DNA from: Pseudoglutamicibacter albus
GTDB taxonomy: Bacteria > Actinomycetota > Actinomycetes > Actinomycetales > Micrococcaceae
Length of the DNA: 64,000 nt
Reading direction: 5' to 3'
Assembly (NCBI RefSeq): GCF_031458175.1
Contig: NZ_JAVDXX010000001.1
Location: 682,001 to 746,000 of the forward strand
Below are positions 25,508-34,278 of the stretch, piece by piece (position 1 is the stretch's first letter; the number at the start of each line of letters is the position of its first letter). The notes beneath the pieces were generated by a model. That model had not been told where the DNA came from. It did not search any database and saw nothing but the letters and a program-made list of their open reading frames with translations. The position numbers and the translations under genes are program-made.

Positions 25508-25762
25508 ATGCCTCTCGATCGCCAGACCATTGCTCATGACCCAATCCATGAGCAGCACCTGGGCCACGGCAACACGGTTGCTTCGTGGGCAATGTTCACC
25601 ATCATGTTTGTTGGCTTCCTGCTGTCCTGCGTCGCCTTCACCATCCCTAACTGGGTTCTTTTCTGGGCCGGCGGCGTGATCTTCGTTGTCGGTATCATCG
25701 CCGGCGTCGTTCTGAAAGCCGCCGGTTTCGGCGTGGGTGGCTCCCGCACCAAGCACGACTAA
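25508..25762 (+). CDS. HGxxPAAW-type small membrane protein
   Basis: An 84-residue protein with two membrane helices (WAMFTIMFVGFLLSCVAF and VLFWAGGVIFVVGIIAGVVL) and a cytoplasmic basic tail. The HGNTVASWA stretch corresponds to the HG..PAAW signature of a small actinobacterial family usually located between trp genes, here with Pro and one Ala replaced. ATG 25508 has GGAGAT about 9 bases upstream. Function is unknown; its location suggests expression with the trp genes. A strong terminator follows. Confidence 0.82.
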   Translation: MPLDRQTIAHDPIHEQHLGHGNTVASWAMFTIMFVGFLLSCVAFTIPNWVLFWAGGVIFVVGIIAGVVLKAAGFGVGGSRTKHD

Positions 25763-25777
25763 CGTTGTGAGCGCTCA

Positions 25778-25808
25778 GCCCCGCGAAACATTCGCGGGGC
25801 TTCGTTCT
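25778..25808 (+). terminator. Rho-independent terminator upstream of trpC
   Basis: A perfect 10-bp stem GCCCCGCGAA/TTCGCGGGGC (25778-25787 with 25791-25800) has an ACA loop, followed by TTCGTTCT. It separates trpE and its followers from trpC. Confidence 0.88.
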
Positions 25809-25847
25809 ATACGGGGTTATACACGGTTCTATACAGGGCATACATAA
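25808..25847 (+). promoter_or_regulatory. Phased TATAC repeats upstream of trpC
   Basis: TATAC occurs at 25808, 25818 and 25830, with a related CATAC at 25839. Spacing of 10-12 bp puts them on the same helix face. Several could serve as -10 hexamers or as a repeated operator for trpC, which starts at 25896. The regulatory role is inferred. Confidence 0.4.
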
Positions 25848-25895
25848 GGTCCGGTACCGTCCGAACGTAGCGGACAGAAGGGATAGGCAAGGCAC

Positions 25896-26717
25896 ATGGC
25901 TGAGGCCACTGTTTTGGATCAGATCATTGAAGGTGTTAAGGAAGATCTGGCCGAACGCAAGCAACTCGTGCCGCTTGAAGAGATCAAGCGCCGCGCCGCT
26001 GAAGCCCCACCAGCCCGCGATGCGCTGGCCGCCCTCACCCCGAACACGGATTCCGCCTTCGCTGTGATTTCTGAGGTTAAGCGCCGTTCGCCTTCGAAGG
26101 GTGCGCTCGCGGACATCCCTGAACCTGCTGACCTCGCCGCCGAATATGAGGCTGGCGGCGCCGCAGCGATCTCGGTTCTGACAGAGCAGCGCCGCTTTGG
26201 CGGTTCACTCGCGGATTTCGATGCCGTCCGCGCGCGCGTCAACATCCCGCTTCTGCGCAAAGACTTCACGGTAGACGAATACCAAATCTATGAGGCCCGT
26301 GCCCACGGTGCGGATCTGGTTCTGCTCATCGTTGCGGCTTTGAGCGATCAAGAGCTCAGCGACTTCCTTGCGCTCACACACCAGCTGGGCATGAACGCGC
26401 TCGTTGAAACACACACCCCGGAAGAGATCGAACGAGCCACAAAGGTTGGCGCGAAGATCGTGGGAGTCAACGTACGTAACCTCAAAACCCTCGAGGTCGA
26501 CACCGGCCACTATGCTGAACTGGCCAAGCACCTACCTGAGACGGTCGTGACGGTCGCCGAATCAGGTGTCGAGGACATCGAACAGGTCAAGACCTACGCC
26601 CACGCTGGCGCCGACGCCGTGCTTGTAGGAGAAGCACTCGTCAAGCACGCCCAACCGCGTCAAACCGTCGCCGAGTTCACTGAGGCAGGCCACACCATCC
26701 GGTCCTCAGCCCGCTAG
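25896..26717 (+). CDS. trpC: Indole-3-glycerol phosphate synthase
   Basis: Closes the indole ring from carboxyphenylaminodeoxyribulose phosphate. The 273-residue TIM barrel contains VISEVKRRSPSKGALA (catalytic Glu and Lys), AAAISVLTEQRRFGGSL, PLLRKDFTVDEYQIYEARAHGAD, VGVNVRNLKTLEVD, VAESGVEDIE and AVLVGEALVKH. It is the first gene after the terminator and begins the trpC-trpB-trpA-lgt run. Confidence 0.97.
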   Translation: MAEATVLDQIIEGVKEDLAERKQLVPLEEIKRRAAEAPPARDALAALTPNTDSAFAVISEVKRRSPSKGALADIPEPADLAAEYEAGGAAAISVLTEQRRFGGSLADFDAVRARVNIPLLRKDFTVDEYQIYEARAHGADLVLLIVAALSDQELSDFLALTHQLGMNALVETHTPEEIERATKVGAKIVGVNVRNLKTLEVDTGHYAELAKHLPETVVTVAESGVEDIEQVKTYAHAGADAVLVGEALVKHAQPRQTVAEFTEAGHTIRSSAR

Positions 26718-26749
26718 TCACCGGCATCTCCGCTAGCCACCATCATCAT
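26711..26749. repeat. 19-bp degenerate tandem repeat across the trpC stop
   Basis: CCGCTAGTCACCGGCATCT (26711-26729) is followed by CCGCTAGCCACCATCATCA (26731 frame, 26730-26748 by alignment). The TAG stop is in the first unit and a second TAG occurs at the same place in the next. CCGCTAG.CACC is shared. Confidence 0.5.
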
Positions 26750-26760
26750 CTAGGAACGCA

Positions 26761-28164
26761 ATGACCCACACACCAGACTCCGGCGAACAGAACCCTGCCG
26801 ATCAGAACCCCGGCGAACAGAGCACCGAAGCGTGCGACACTGATGGGCGCGGTTCTGAAGGCAATAACACCGCGATGGCAGATACTTTCATGTCCGGATC
26901 GCTACGTAACGCACCCGGCCCATACTTCGGTGACTACGGTGGCCGGTGGATGCCAGAGTCTTTGGTTCGCGCCCTCGATGAGCTTGCAGAGACGTTCAAC
27001 GCGGCAAAGCAAGACCCAGAGTTTGTGGCTGAGTTCCAGGACCTGCTAGCCAACTATGCCAACCGCCCGTCACTTCTAACCGAGGCGCCACAGTTCGCTG
27101 AGCACGCAGGTGGGGTGCGTGTCTTCCTTAAACGGGAAGACCTCAACCACACCGGCTCCCACAAGATCAACAACGTTCTCGGCCAGGCGCTACTTGCCAA
27201 GCGGATGGGGAAGAACCGCCTCATCGCTGAAACCGGTGCGGGCCAACACGGTGTAGCTACGGCGACAGCGGCAGCCCTGTTCGGGATGGAATGCGTCGTC
27301 TACATGGGCGAGGAAGACACCGAGCGTCAAGCCCTCAACGTGGCCCGCATGAAACTGCTCGGCGCCACCGTTATACCGGTCGCTGTTGGCTCCCGCACGC
27401 TCAAAGACGCGATCAACGAAGCATTGCGTGACTGGGTCGCGAACGTCGAACACACCCACTACCTGCTCGGAACCGCGGCCGGCCCATACCCATTCCCGAG
27501 CATGGTGCGCTTCTTCCACGAATGCATCGGTAACGAGACCCGCGAACAGATCATCGAACAAGCAGGGCGTCTCCCGGATGCGATCTGCGCGTGCGTGGGC
27601 GGCGGATCTAACGCGATCGGAAGCTTCCACGCTTTCCTCGACGATAAAGACGTCGAACTGCACGGCCTGGAAGCCGGAGGCGACGGCATCGACACGCCAC
27701 GCCACGCGGCAACCATCACCCTCGGCAGGGCAGGCGTCCTACACGGGGCGAAGACCTACCTCATGCAGGATGAAGACGGCCAAACCATCGAATCCCACTC
27801 GGTCTCAGCTGGCCTGGACTATCCAGCGGTAGGCCCAGAACACGCCTACCTCGCCGACATCCACCGAGTCCAGTACACCGCCATCACTGACAGCGAGGCG
27901 ATGGAAGCGTTCCGCCTGCTGTCGCAAACAGAAGGCATCCTCCCAGCGATCGAATCCAGCCACGCTCTGGCCGGCGCGATCAAAGTGGGCCAGCGCATGG
28001 CTGAAGAAGCGAAAGCTAACGGCCAAGACCCAACCGAGCACATCGTCGTCGTGACGTTGTCAGGCCGCGGCGATAAAGACGTGGCAACCGCAGCCCGCTG
28101 GTTCGGTCTGCTGGAGGAAAAAGACGAGCAGAACAACGGGGAAGAGGAAGGCAAGCAAGCGTGA
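26761..28164 (+). CDS. trpB: Tryptophan synthase beta chain
   Basis: PLP enzyme that joins indole and serine. Of 467 residues, the first 45 are a hydrophilic extension rich in Gln, Asn and Glu, absent from most family members; an in-frame ATG at 26875 is an alternative start, though AGGAA precedes 26761. The core has [33 protein letters not shown] with the PLP Lys, [35 protein letters not shown] for phosphate binding and [16 protein letters not shown] at the end. The stop overlaps trpA (GTGA). Confidence 0.97.
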   Translation: MTHTPDSGEQNPADQNPGEQSTEACDTDGRGSEGNNTAMADTFMSGSLRNAPGPYFGDYGGRWMPESLVRALDELAETFNAAKQDPEFVAEFQDLLANYANRPSLLTEAPQFAEHAGGVRVFLKREDLNHTGSHKINNVLGQALLAKRMGKNRLIAETGAGQHGVATATAAALFGMECVVYMGEEDTERQALNVARMKLLGATVIPVAVGSRTLKDAINEALRDWVANVEHTHYLLGTAAGPYPFPSMVRFFHECIGNETREQIIEQAGRLPDAICACVGGGSNAIGSFHAFLDDKDVELHGLEAGGDGIDTPRHAATITLGRAGVLHGAKTYLMQDEDGQTIESHSVSAGLDYPAVGPEHAYLADIHRVQYTAITDSEAMEAFRLLSQTEGILPAIESSHALAGAIKVGQRMAEEAKANGQDPTEHIVVVTLSGRGDKDVATAARWFGLLEEKDEQNNGEEEGKQA

Positions 28165-28958
28165 GCCAGAGCGCACCACGAATCACATCCGCTGACGCGA
28201 TCGCGCGGGCACACAAGGAAGGCCGCCCAGCGCTCATCGCCTACCTGCCAGCAGGCTACCCGGACGTGCAATCCACCATCGACGCAGCGATCGCGGCAGC
28301 TAAGAACGGTGCCGACATCATCGAGATCGGTTTGCCATACTCGGATCCCGTAATGGACGGGCCAGTCATCCAGGCCGCGACAACACAGTCCCTGGCGAAC
28401 GGGTTCAAGGTACCGCAGGTTTTCGACATTATCCAGAAAGTCACCGCGGAGGCCGATGCTGCGGTGCTGATCATGACCTACTGGAACCTCGTGTTGCGGA
28501 TGGGTGTCGATGAGTTCGCCCGCCGCCTGGCAGAAGCCGGCGGAGCGGGCCTGATCACCCCTGACCTGCTCCCGGAAGAGGCAGGCGACTGGATGGAAGC
28601 GTCTGAGAAATATGGCCTTGACCGAGTCTTTCTGACTGCGCCATCGAACACTCCGGAACGTGTCAAACAGACCGTGGATTCCTCCCGCGGGTTCGTCTAC
28701 TGCGTATCCATCATGGGTGTGACAGGTGCCCGCGATAGCGTCTCTGATGCAGCGCAGGGTGTTGTGGAAGCGGTCCGTGCGGCAGGTGACCTCCCCGCGT
28801 GCGTTGGGCTCGGGGTGTCGCAGCGTTCTCACGTTGAAGAGATCGGCGAATATGCAGACGGGGTGATCGTCGGTACCGCGCTCGTGCGTGAGCTCGGTGA
28901 AAACGGTCCCGAAGGCGTAGGCCGGTTGACCGCGGAACTAGCAGGACGAGGCAGGTAG
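28161..28958 (+). CDS. trpA: Tryptophan synthase alpha chain
   Basis: Cleaves indole-3-glycerol phosphate to indole and passes it through the tunnel to TrpB. The 265-residue TIM barrel has [17 protein letters not shown], the catalytic Glu in [21 protein letters not shown], the Asp in [16 protein letters not shown], and [16 protein letters not shown]. It starts at GTG 28161, overlapping trpB by four bases, and lgt follows after three bases. Confidence 0.97.
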   Translation: MSQSAPRITSADAIARAHKEGRPALIAYLPAGYPDVQSTIDAAIAAAKNGADIIEIGLPYSDPVMDGPVIQAATTQSLANGFKVPQVFDIIQKVTAEADAAVLIMTYWNLVLRMGVDEFARRLAEAGGAGLITPDLLPEEAGDWMEASEKYGLDRVFLTAPSNTPERVKQTVDSSRGFVYCVSIMGVTGARDSVSDAAQGVVEAVRAAGDLPACVGLGVSQRSHVEEIGEYADGVIVGTALVRELGENGPEGVGRLTAELAGRGR

Positions 28959-28961
28959 CCC

Positions 28962-30845
28962 ATGATCACACAGACGATCACCACGGCAGTTTCAACCGCT
29001 ATCCCGGCGTCACTCCCATCGCCGCCGCAAGAGTTCTCGTCGTTTTCGCTAGGGCCGTTGACCATCCACATGTATGCGATCTGCATCTTGTTGGGGATCA
29101 TCGCCGCCCTGATCCTCACGCAGCGGCGTTGGGAAGCACGCGGCGGAAACCCCGAGCTCGTGTGGGATGTAGCGATCTGGGCGGTTCCGCTCGGCATCAT
29201 CGGTGGTCGTCTGTACCACGTGTTCTCTTCCCCTGACCAGTATTTTGGGCCGAATTATGACGGCACCGGGGACCCCATCAAGATCCTGTATATCGCCAAC
29301 GGTGGCCTCGGGATTTGGGGTGCGGTAGCCCTCGGTGCGGTTGGTGTGTGGATCGCTACGCGCCGCGCCGGTGTCAGGTTCTCTACCTTCGCTGACGCTG
29401 TCGCGCCAGGGGTTCTGCTGGCTCAAGCAATTGGCCGCTGGGGTAACTACTTCAACCAGGAGCTGTTCGGTAGCCCGACTGACCTGCCGTGGGGTCTCAA
29501 GATTGATGCTGACTCACCGACCTTCCCGGCTGGTATGCCAGCGGACACGCTGTTTCACCCGACGTTCCTGTATGAATCCATCTGGAACATCGTCGGTGTT
29601 GCGATCCTCTTGCTGCTTGACCGTTTGTTCCGTATGCGCCGCGGTGCGCTCTTGTGGCTCTACATTGTGATCTATACGGCAGGCCGCACATGGATCGAAG
29701 CATTGCGGATCGACGAAGCTCAGATGATCACGATCGCCGGTGTCACGCAGAGGCTCAACGTGTGGGTATCGATCCTCGTGTTCCTGGGCGCGCTCGTCGC
29801 GTTCGTCATCGCCTACCAGCGAGGCAAGAACGCACCTGAGCTCGATGTGGCTCTGCCAGGCCGCGAACCAAGCGCAGCGGCGGCCGCTGGTGCCGATAAG
29901 CCTGCTGAGGAAGAACGCGACGCCGCGGACAAGTCTGCTGAGACGGATAGACCTGCCGAGGCTGAGAAGCCTGGCGACGCGGAGGAGAAAGCTGCCGAGG
30001 TTGAGAAGCTAGAGGAGGCCGAGAAGCCTGCTGAGACCGAAGAAACCGCGGATGAAGAGAAATCCGCTCAGGTCGCTCAGGTCGCCGATGAGGAGAAGTC
30101 CTCTGAAGCCGATAAGCCCGAGCGCACGGAGACGACCGAGACCGCAGATGGTACGGACGATCGTGACGATACAGACGATGGCGACGATGCCGACAGTGCC
30201 GAGGCGTCAGAAGTAGCGTCTGAACCTGAGCAGACTGAAGCATCAGATAAGGCTGAGGCCCTGGAAACGGCGACCGATACGGAACAGGCCGGTACAGCCG
30301 AAGCTGCGGACACCGCGGAAGAAACTGACGTCGTGGAAGAAGAGCCTGAACCTGTAGAACCTGAAGCGGAAGAGCCTGAACCGGAAGAGCCAGCCGAGAC
30401 GGTCGAGCCGGCCGAGACAGCCGAGACGGAAACCGTAGCTGAACCGGACAAACCGGCGGAGACCGCCGAGTCTGCCGAGACGGAACCTGCTGAGACCGAA
30501 CCGGACGAGACCGAGCCTGCTGACGCGGAGCTCGCCAGCGAAACTGCGGATACCGCGGATACAGCCGAATCGGATGCTGACACTGCACCTGTTGTTGAAG
30601 CAAAGACAGCAGACACTGCTGAGTCCGCGGCTGACAAGGCAGGCACTGTTGAAGCCGGCGCCGCGGACACCGGCGCTGAGGACCCCGAGACCAACGGAGC
30701 CTCCGATACCGACACAGCCGACTCCGACACCGGTACGGCTGGTACTGACGCCGACAACGCCAGTACCGACACGGAAGCGGATACTGACACAACAGCTGAT
30801 GACACCGGTGACGATAGCGTCGGCGATAAGAAAGACGAGAACTGA
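28962..30845 (+). CDS. lgt: Prolipoprotein diacylglyceryl transferase with very long acidic C-terminal tail
   Basis: Membrane enzyme that attaches diacylglycerol to the lipobox Cys of prolipoproteins. Residues about 1-300 are the polytopic catalytic part with GGRLYHVFSSPDQYF, GGLGIWGAVALGAVG and GRWGNYFNQELFGSPTDLPWGL, including the Arg/Asn/Glu signature. Residues about 306-627 form a roughly 320-residue tail made almost only of Glu, Asp, Ala, Thr, Pro, Val and Ser in imperfect repeats (AEKP, AETA, EPEEP), predicted disordered and strongly negative. Extensions occur in actinobacterial Lgt, but this one exceeds the enzyme itself in length. It is the last gene of the trp run. Confidence 0.95.
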   Translation: MITQTITTAVSTAIPASLPSPPQEFSSFSLGPLTIHMYAICILLGIIAALILTQRRWEARGGNPELVWDVAIWAVPLGIIGGRLYHVFSSPDQYFGPNYDGTGDPIKILYIANGGLGIWGAVALGAVGVWIATRRAGVRFSTFADAVAPGVLLAQAIGRWGNYFNQELFGSPTDLPWGLKIDADSPTFPAGMPADTLFHPTFLYESIWNIVGVAILLLLDRLFRMRRGALLWLYIVIYTAGRTWIEALRIDEAQMITIAGVTQRLNVWVSILVFLGALVAFVIAYQRGKNAPELDVALPGREPSAAAAAGADKPAEEERDAADKSAETDRPAEAEKPGDAEEKAAEVEKLEEAEKPAETEETADEEKSAQVAQVADEEKSSEADKPERTETTETADGTDDRDDTDDGDDADSAEASEVASEPEQTEASDKAEALETATDTEQAGTAEAADTAEETDVVEEEPEPVEPEAEEPEPEEPAETVEPAETAETETVAEPDKPAETAESAETEPAETEPDETEPADAELASETADTADTAESDADTAPVVEAKTADTAESAADKAGTVEAGAADTGAEDPETNGASDTDTADSDTGTAGTDADNASTDTEADTDTTADDTGDDSVGDKKDEN

Positions 30846-30861
30846 ATCAAAAGGCCAACTG

Positions 30862-30898
30862 CAGCCCCGTGCCCGCCCCTTGAGCGGGCGCGGGGCTG
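30862..30898 (+). terminator. Terminator hairpin after lgt
   Basis: A 15-bp stem (CAGCCCCGTGCCCGC at 30862-30876 with 30884-30898, one G-U pair) has loop CCCTTGA. The T-run is weak (TAGGCTTATAAA). It ends the trpC-lgt transcript. Confidence 0.8.
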
Positions 30899-31002
30899 TA
30901 GGCTTATAAACAGGCGAAACCTCAGCGCATGCGGGATGAGACGAACGCATGAGTGAACATGTCTGGGGCGCCGCGAAATACATCACGATGGGGCGTTGAA
31001 AA

Positions 31003-32601
31003 ATGATTGTTGACAAGAGTGCAGCCAGCAAGAAGAACAAGCGCCAGGTGCGGAGAGCCAAGATTGTCGTGACGTTCGGTCCGGCGCTCAACACTAAGAA
31101 GATGGCTCGCAAGGCGCTCAAGGCCGGTATGAACGTGGCCCGCCTGAACATGAGCCACGGGGATCATGCGACCCACCAGAATAATCTCGATAATCTGCGT
31201 GAGGTATCCCGAGAGCTCAATAAGCCGCTCGGTGTGTTCGCTGACCTGCAGGGCCCTAAAATCCGCCTTGCACGTTTCGCGGATGGCCCGCATGAGCTTG
31301 CCGAAGGCGATACTTTCACGATCACTACCCGCGATGTCCCCGGTTCGAAGGCCGAGTGTGGCACGACGTTCGCTGGGCTTATCGAGAACGTCGATGTCGG
31401 TGACATTTTGTTAGTCAATGACGGCAAGGTGCGTCTGCGGGCGGTCGAAGTCACGGCTACCGATGTTGTGACCGAGGTTGAGGTCGGCGGTGAGGTTTCT
31501 GATAACAAGGGCATCAACCTCCCCGGGGTTGCTGTGAATGTACCGGCGCTTTCGCAGAAGGACGAAGAGGACCTGCGGTGGGCTCTGCGTGCCGGTGTGG
31601 ACATGATCGCTTTGTCTTTTGTGCGTAACGCTTCCGATATCGATCCTGTGCACCGGATTATGCAGGAGGAAGGCCGGAAGGTTCCGGTCATCGCCAAGCT
31701 GGAGAAGCCGCAGGCTGTCGATAACATCGAGGAAATCATCGACGCGTTCGATGCGATCATGGTGGCTCGCGGCGATCTCGGGGTGGAGTTGCCGCTTGAG
31801 GATGTTCCTGTGGTTCAGAAGCACGCGGTCGAGCTGGCTCGCCGTTGGGCTAAGCCTGTGATTGTGGCAACGCAGGTTTTGGAGTCGATGATGGATTCGC
31901 CTACACCTACGCGCGCTGAAGCCTCTGACTGTGCGAACGCGGTTTTGGATGGTGCCGATGCGGTGATGCTTTCGGGGGAAACCTCGGTTGGTAAGTATCC
32001 GATCGAAACGATCGAGACCATGGCGCGGATCATCAAGTCGACCGAGGCTCACGGTTTGCAACGGATCCCGCCTCTCGCGGCGCGCCCCCGGACGCGTGGT
32101 GGCGCGGTGACAAGGGCGGCGGTTGAGGTTGCTGAAGAGGTCAATGCGTCTTATCTTGTGGCGTTCACGCAGACCGGTGACTCGGCGCGCCGTTTGGCGC
32201 GTATGCGTTCGGAGATCCCTGCTCTGGGATTCACTTCGAGTGAGCAGACGTTCCGCTACATGAATTTGTTCTGGGGTATCACCCCGGTTTTGGCGGGGTT
32301 TGTGGATCATTCGGACAAGATGTCTCAGCAGGCCGAGGAGCACTTGCTGGGTAGCAACCTCGCTGAAGAGGATGAGCTCGCGGTGATCGTATCGGGTTCC
32401 CCTCCAGGTAAGGCTGGATCCACGAACTCGTTGCGTGTGCATCGTCTGGGCGACATCACGCATAGCGGTAAGGATGGCGAGCGGAACGAGGAACGCCATG
32501 AGGAGATCAAGCCGTGGCGTACGCGTGAGCAGGCCGCCGAGGACCTGGTTGTGCGGATGAATGAAGGCCAAGACGCACGTCTACCGGCCATTGACTTCTG
32601 A
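31003..32601 (+). CDS. pyk: Pyruvate kinase
   Basis: Makes ATP and pyruvate from phosphoenolpyruvate at the end of glycolysis. The 532-residue protein shows RRAKIVVTFGPA, MNVARLNMSHGDHATH, FADLQGPKIRLARF, the active Lys region VPVIAKLEKPQAVDNIEEI, DAIMVARGDLGVELPLEDVP, PVIVATQVLESMMDSPTPTRAEASD and GADAVMLSGETSVGKYP. An insert of charged residues near the C terminus makes it slightly longer than the usual 475. The stop overlaps the next gene start by one base (TGATG). Confidence 0.97.
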   Translation: MIVDKSAASKKNKRQVRRAKIVVTFGPALNTKKMARKALKAGMNVARLNMSHGDHATHQNNLDNLREVSRELNKPLGVFADLQGPKIRLARFADGPHELAEGDTFTITTRDVPGSKAECGTTFAGLIENVDVGDILLVNDGKVRLRAVEVTATDVVTEVEVGGEVSDNKGINLPGVAVNVPALSQKDEEDLRWALRAGVDMIALSFVRNASDIDPVHRIMQEEGRKVPVIAKLEKPQAVDNIEEIIDAFDAIMVARGDLGVELPLEDVPVVQKHAVELARRWAKPVIVATQVLESMMDSPTPTRAEASDCANAVLDGADAVMLSGETSVGKYPIETIETMARIIKSTEAHGLQRIPPLAARPRTRGGAVTRAAVEVAEEVNASYLVAFTQTGDSARRLARMRSEIPALGFTSSEQTFRYMNLFWGITPVLAGFVDHSDKMSQQAEEHLLGSNLAEEDELAVIVSGSPPGKAGSTNSLRVHRLGDITHSGKDGERNEERHEEIKPWRTREQAAEDLVVRMNEGQDARLPAIDF

Positions 32602-33836
32602 TGGCTGCTATGGCTGTAGATGCTATAGATACCGGATCAGAGCTCGTACTCGCTGAACGTGCGGGGGCCTTGGGTGTTGTGACACTCAACCGCCCGGCCG
32701 CGGTGAATGCGTTGAACCTTGAGATGGTTCAGGGTATGCATCAGGCGCTGGATGTTTTTGCGGCAGACGATGCGGTGCGTGCCGTGCTGGTTCGTGGCGC
32801 GGGTGAGCGGGGTTTGTGCGCGGGCGGTGACGTGCGCGTGATCTATCGAGGCACCATCGAAGAGCCGGCGGTTGCGATGGAGTTTTTCGCGGCGGAGTAT
32901 CGCTTGGATCACGCGATCGCGTGTTTCCCGAAACCCTATATTCCGTTCATGGATGGCCTGGTTTTGGGTGGGGGAGTCGGGATCTCGGTTCCTGGTTCGC
33001 ACCGGATTGTGTGCGAATCGACCCGGTTGGGGATGCCGGAGACCGGTATCGGTTTCAGCCCGGATGTGGGTGGCGCGTATTTCTTGGCGCGTTCTCCTGG
33101 GGCGGTGGGCCGCTTCTTGTCTTTGACTGGGCTGCAGGTCTGCGGTGCCGATGCGGTGTATGCGGGGCTTGCTGATGCGTTTGTTCCGGCTTCGCAGCAA
33201 GGTGCCTTGCGTGCGGAGCTTGAGCAGGTCACATGCGCCGGTGACGTGGACGATGCGGTGGAGCGCTACTCGCTTTCCGTCCCGGACACGGACGGCCGGC
33301 AGCGCAGCGCAGGTGAAGGCACAGTAAGGGACACCGCAGAGGGCGCCGGTGCGGGACGTTTGGAGGCGGCCCGCGGCTGGATCGACGAGGCTTTCTCGCA
33401 CGAAACTGTCGAGGACATCCTTGAGGCCTTGCAGGCGCGTGTTGAAGGCGCTGGTGAAGCTGCTGGGCAAGGCACGCTTGAGCGGGAAGCGTTGGATGCG
33501 ATGCGCCGGAACAGCCCAACGGGTATGAAGACGGCACTGGAAGCGATCGAGCGTGCGCGCCAGCTGAGCCTGGCGGATACGTATCGGCAAGACTATCGGT
33601 TGTGCGGGAACGCAGTCTTGGGCAACCGCCGCGGCGGCGCGCATGCTACTGAGGTAGAAACGCGCGAGCTAGTACGGCCTGGCCACGATATGCGTGAAGG
33701 GATCCGCGCTCAGATTATCGATAAGGACCGCAACCCACGGTGGAAGCCAGCAACGCTGGAGGGTGTTACCGCCGAGCTCGTCGAGAGTTTCTTCGCCGAG
33801 GTACCAGGCTTCCCGGACCTTGAATTCCCTGAATAG
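32601..33836 (+). CDS. Enoyl-CoA hydratase/isomerase family, probable 3-hydroxyisobutyryl-CoA hydrolase
   Basis: A crotonase-fold protein of 411 residues, the size of 3-hydroxyisobutyryl-CoA hydrolases of valine breakdown. Visible are VVTLNRPAAVNALNLEM, AGERGLCAGGDVRVIYR for the first oxyanion-hole strand, PFMDGLVLGGGVGISVPGSHR, RLGMPETGIGFSPDVGGAYFLARSPG with the catalytic Glu/Asp positions, and the C-terminal RMxYRQDYRL-like segment DTYRQDYRLCGNAVL. The central part (about 225-300) has a Gly/Ala-rich spacer. It is coupled to pyk by a one-base overlap. A related hydratase activity cannot be excluded. Confidence 0.85.
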   Translation: MAAMAVDAIDTGSELVLAERAGALGVVTLNRPAAVNALNLEMVQGMHQALDVFAADDAVRAVLVRGAGERGLCAGGDVRVIYRGTIEEPAVAMEFFAAEYRLDHAIACFPKPYIPFMDGLVLGGGVGISVPGSHRIVCESTRLGMPETGIGFSPDVGGAYFLARSPGAVGRFLSLTGLQVCGADAVYAGLADAFVPASQQGALRAELEQVTCAGDVDDAVERYSLSVPDTDGRQRSAGEGTVRDTAEGAGAGRLEAARGWIDEAFSHETVEDILEALQARVEGAGEAAGQGTLEREALDAMRRNSPTGMKTALEAIERARQLSLADTYRQDYRLCGNAVLGNRRGGAHATEVETRELVRPGHDMREGIRAQIIDKDRNPRWKPATLEGVTAELVESFFAEVPGFPDLEFPE

Positions 33837-33863
33837 AAGCTAAAACGCGTAGAAGCTAAAACG
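33834..33863. repeat. 16-bp-period tandem repeat at the stop of the hydratase-family gene
   Basis: TAGAAGCTAAAACG occurs exactly at 33834-33847 and 33850-33863, a period of 16. The first copy begins with the TAG stop codon itself (33834-33836). Confidence 0.8.
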
Positions 33864-33875
33864 AAAACCAAACGC

Positions 33876-33899
33876 GGGGCGCAACCTTTGTTGCGCCCC
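33876..33899. terminator. Bidirectional terminator between hydratase-family gene and tRNA-Leu
   Basis: A perfect 10-bp stem GGGGCGCAAC/GTTGCGCCCC (33876-33885 with 33890-33899) has a CTTT loop. On the minus strand it is followed by GCGTTTGGTTTTCGTTTT, ideal for ending tRNA-Leu transcription. Confidence 0.88.
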
Positions 33900-33911
33900 A
33901 CGTTGTATGTG

Positions 33912-33993
33912 TGCCCGAGGCGGGACTCGAACCCGCACGATTTTCATCGCTGCATTTTGAGTGCAGTGCGTCTACCAATTCCGCCACTCGGGC
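33912..33993 (-). tRNA. tRNA-Leu (CAA)
   Basis: An 82-nt class II tRNA on the minus strand: acceptor GCCCGAG/CTCGGGC, anticodon arm CTGCA-CTCAAAA-TGCAG with anticodon CAA, a variable arm, and T-arm GGGTTCGAGTCCC. No CCA is encoded. Confidence 0.95.
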
Positions 33994-34278
33994 TGGTGTC
34001 TATGTGAGTATCAGGTCGAGTTCCTGTTCGAGGGGATCACTGACTCGTTTACTCGTGGTTTTCTCACCAGCGGGTTCTACTGTATACGCACTCGTGTGGA
34101 AAATGCACATCCAACCCGCACCGCTACGCGGGCGTGACTATTCACACAGTGCTTATTCCGCCTCGGGGTCACGCTTTCGGGCTTAAAGGTCTAGCATTGT
34201 CACGGGAGTGAAATGAACTCTAGGTAAACAGATGTTCATGCCCGGTTTATGTGAGTGTTTTGAAGAGGAAGGCCCCGC

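Noticed and set aside
29806-31151. Long minus-strand open frames opposite lgt (about 250-330 codons)
   Set aside because: They are mirror images of the repetitive Glu/Ala/Thr tail; composition is Arg/Ser/Pro-rich low complexity with no family signal.
31411-32571. Minus-strand 386-codon frame inside pyk
   Set aside because: Arg/His-rich antisense shadow of a well-conserved gene.
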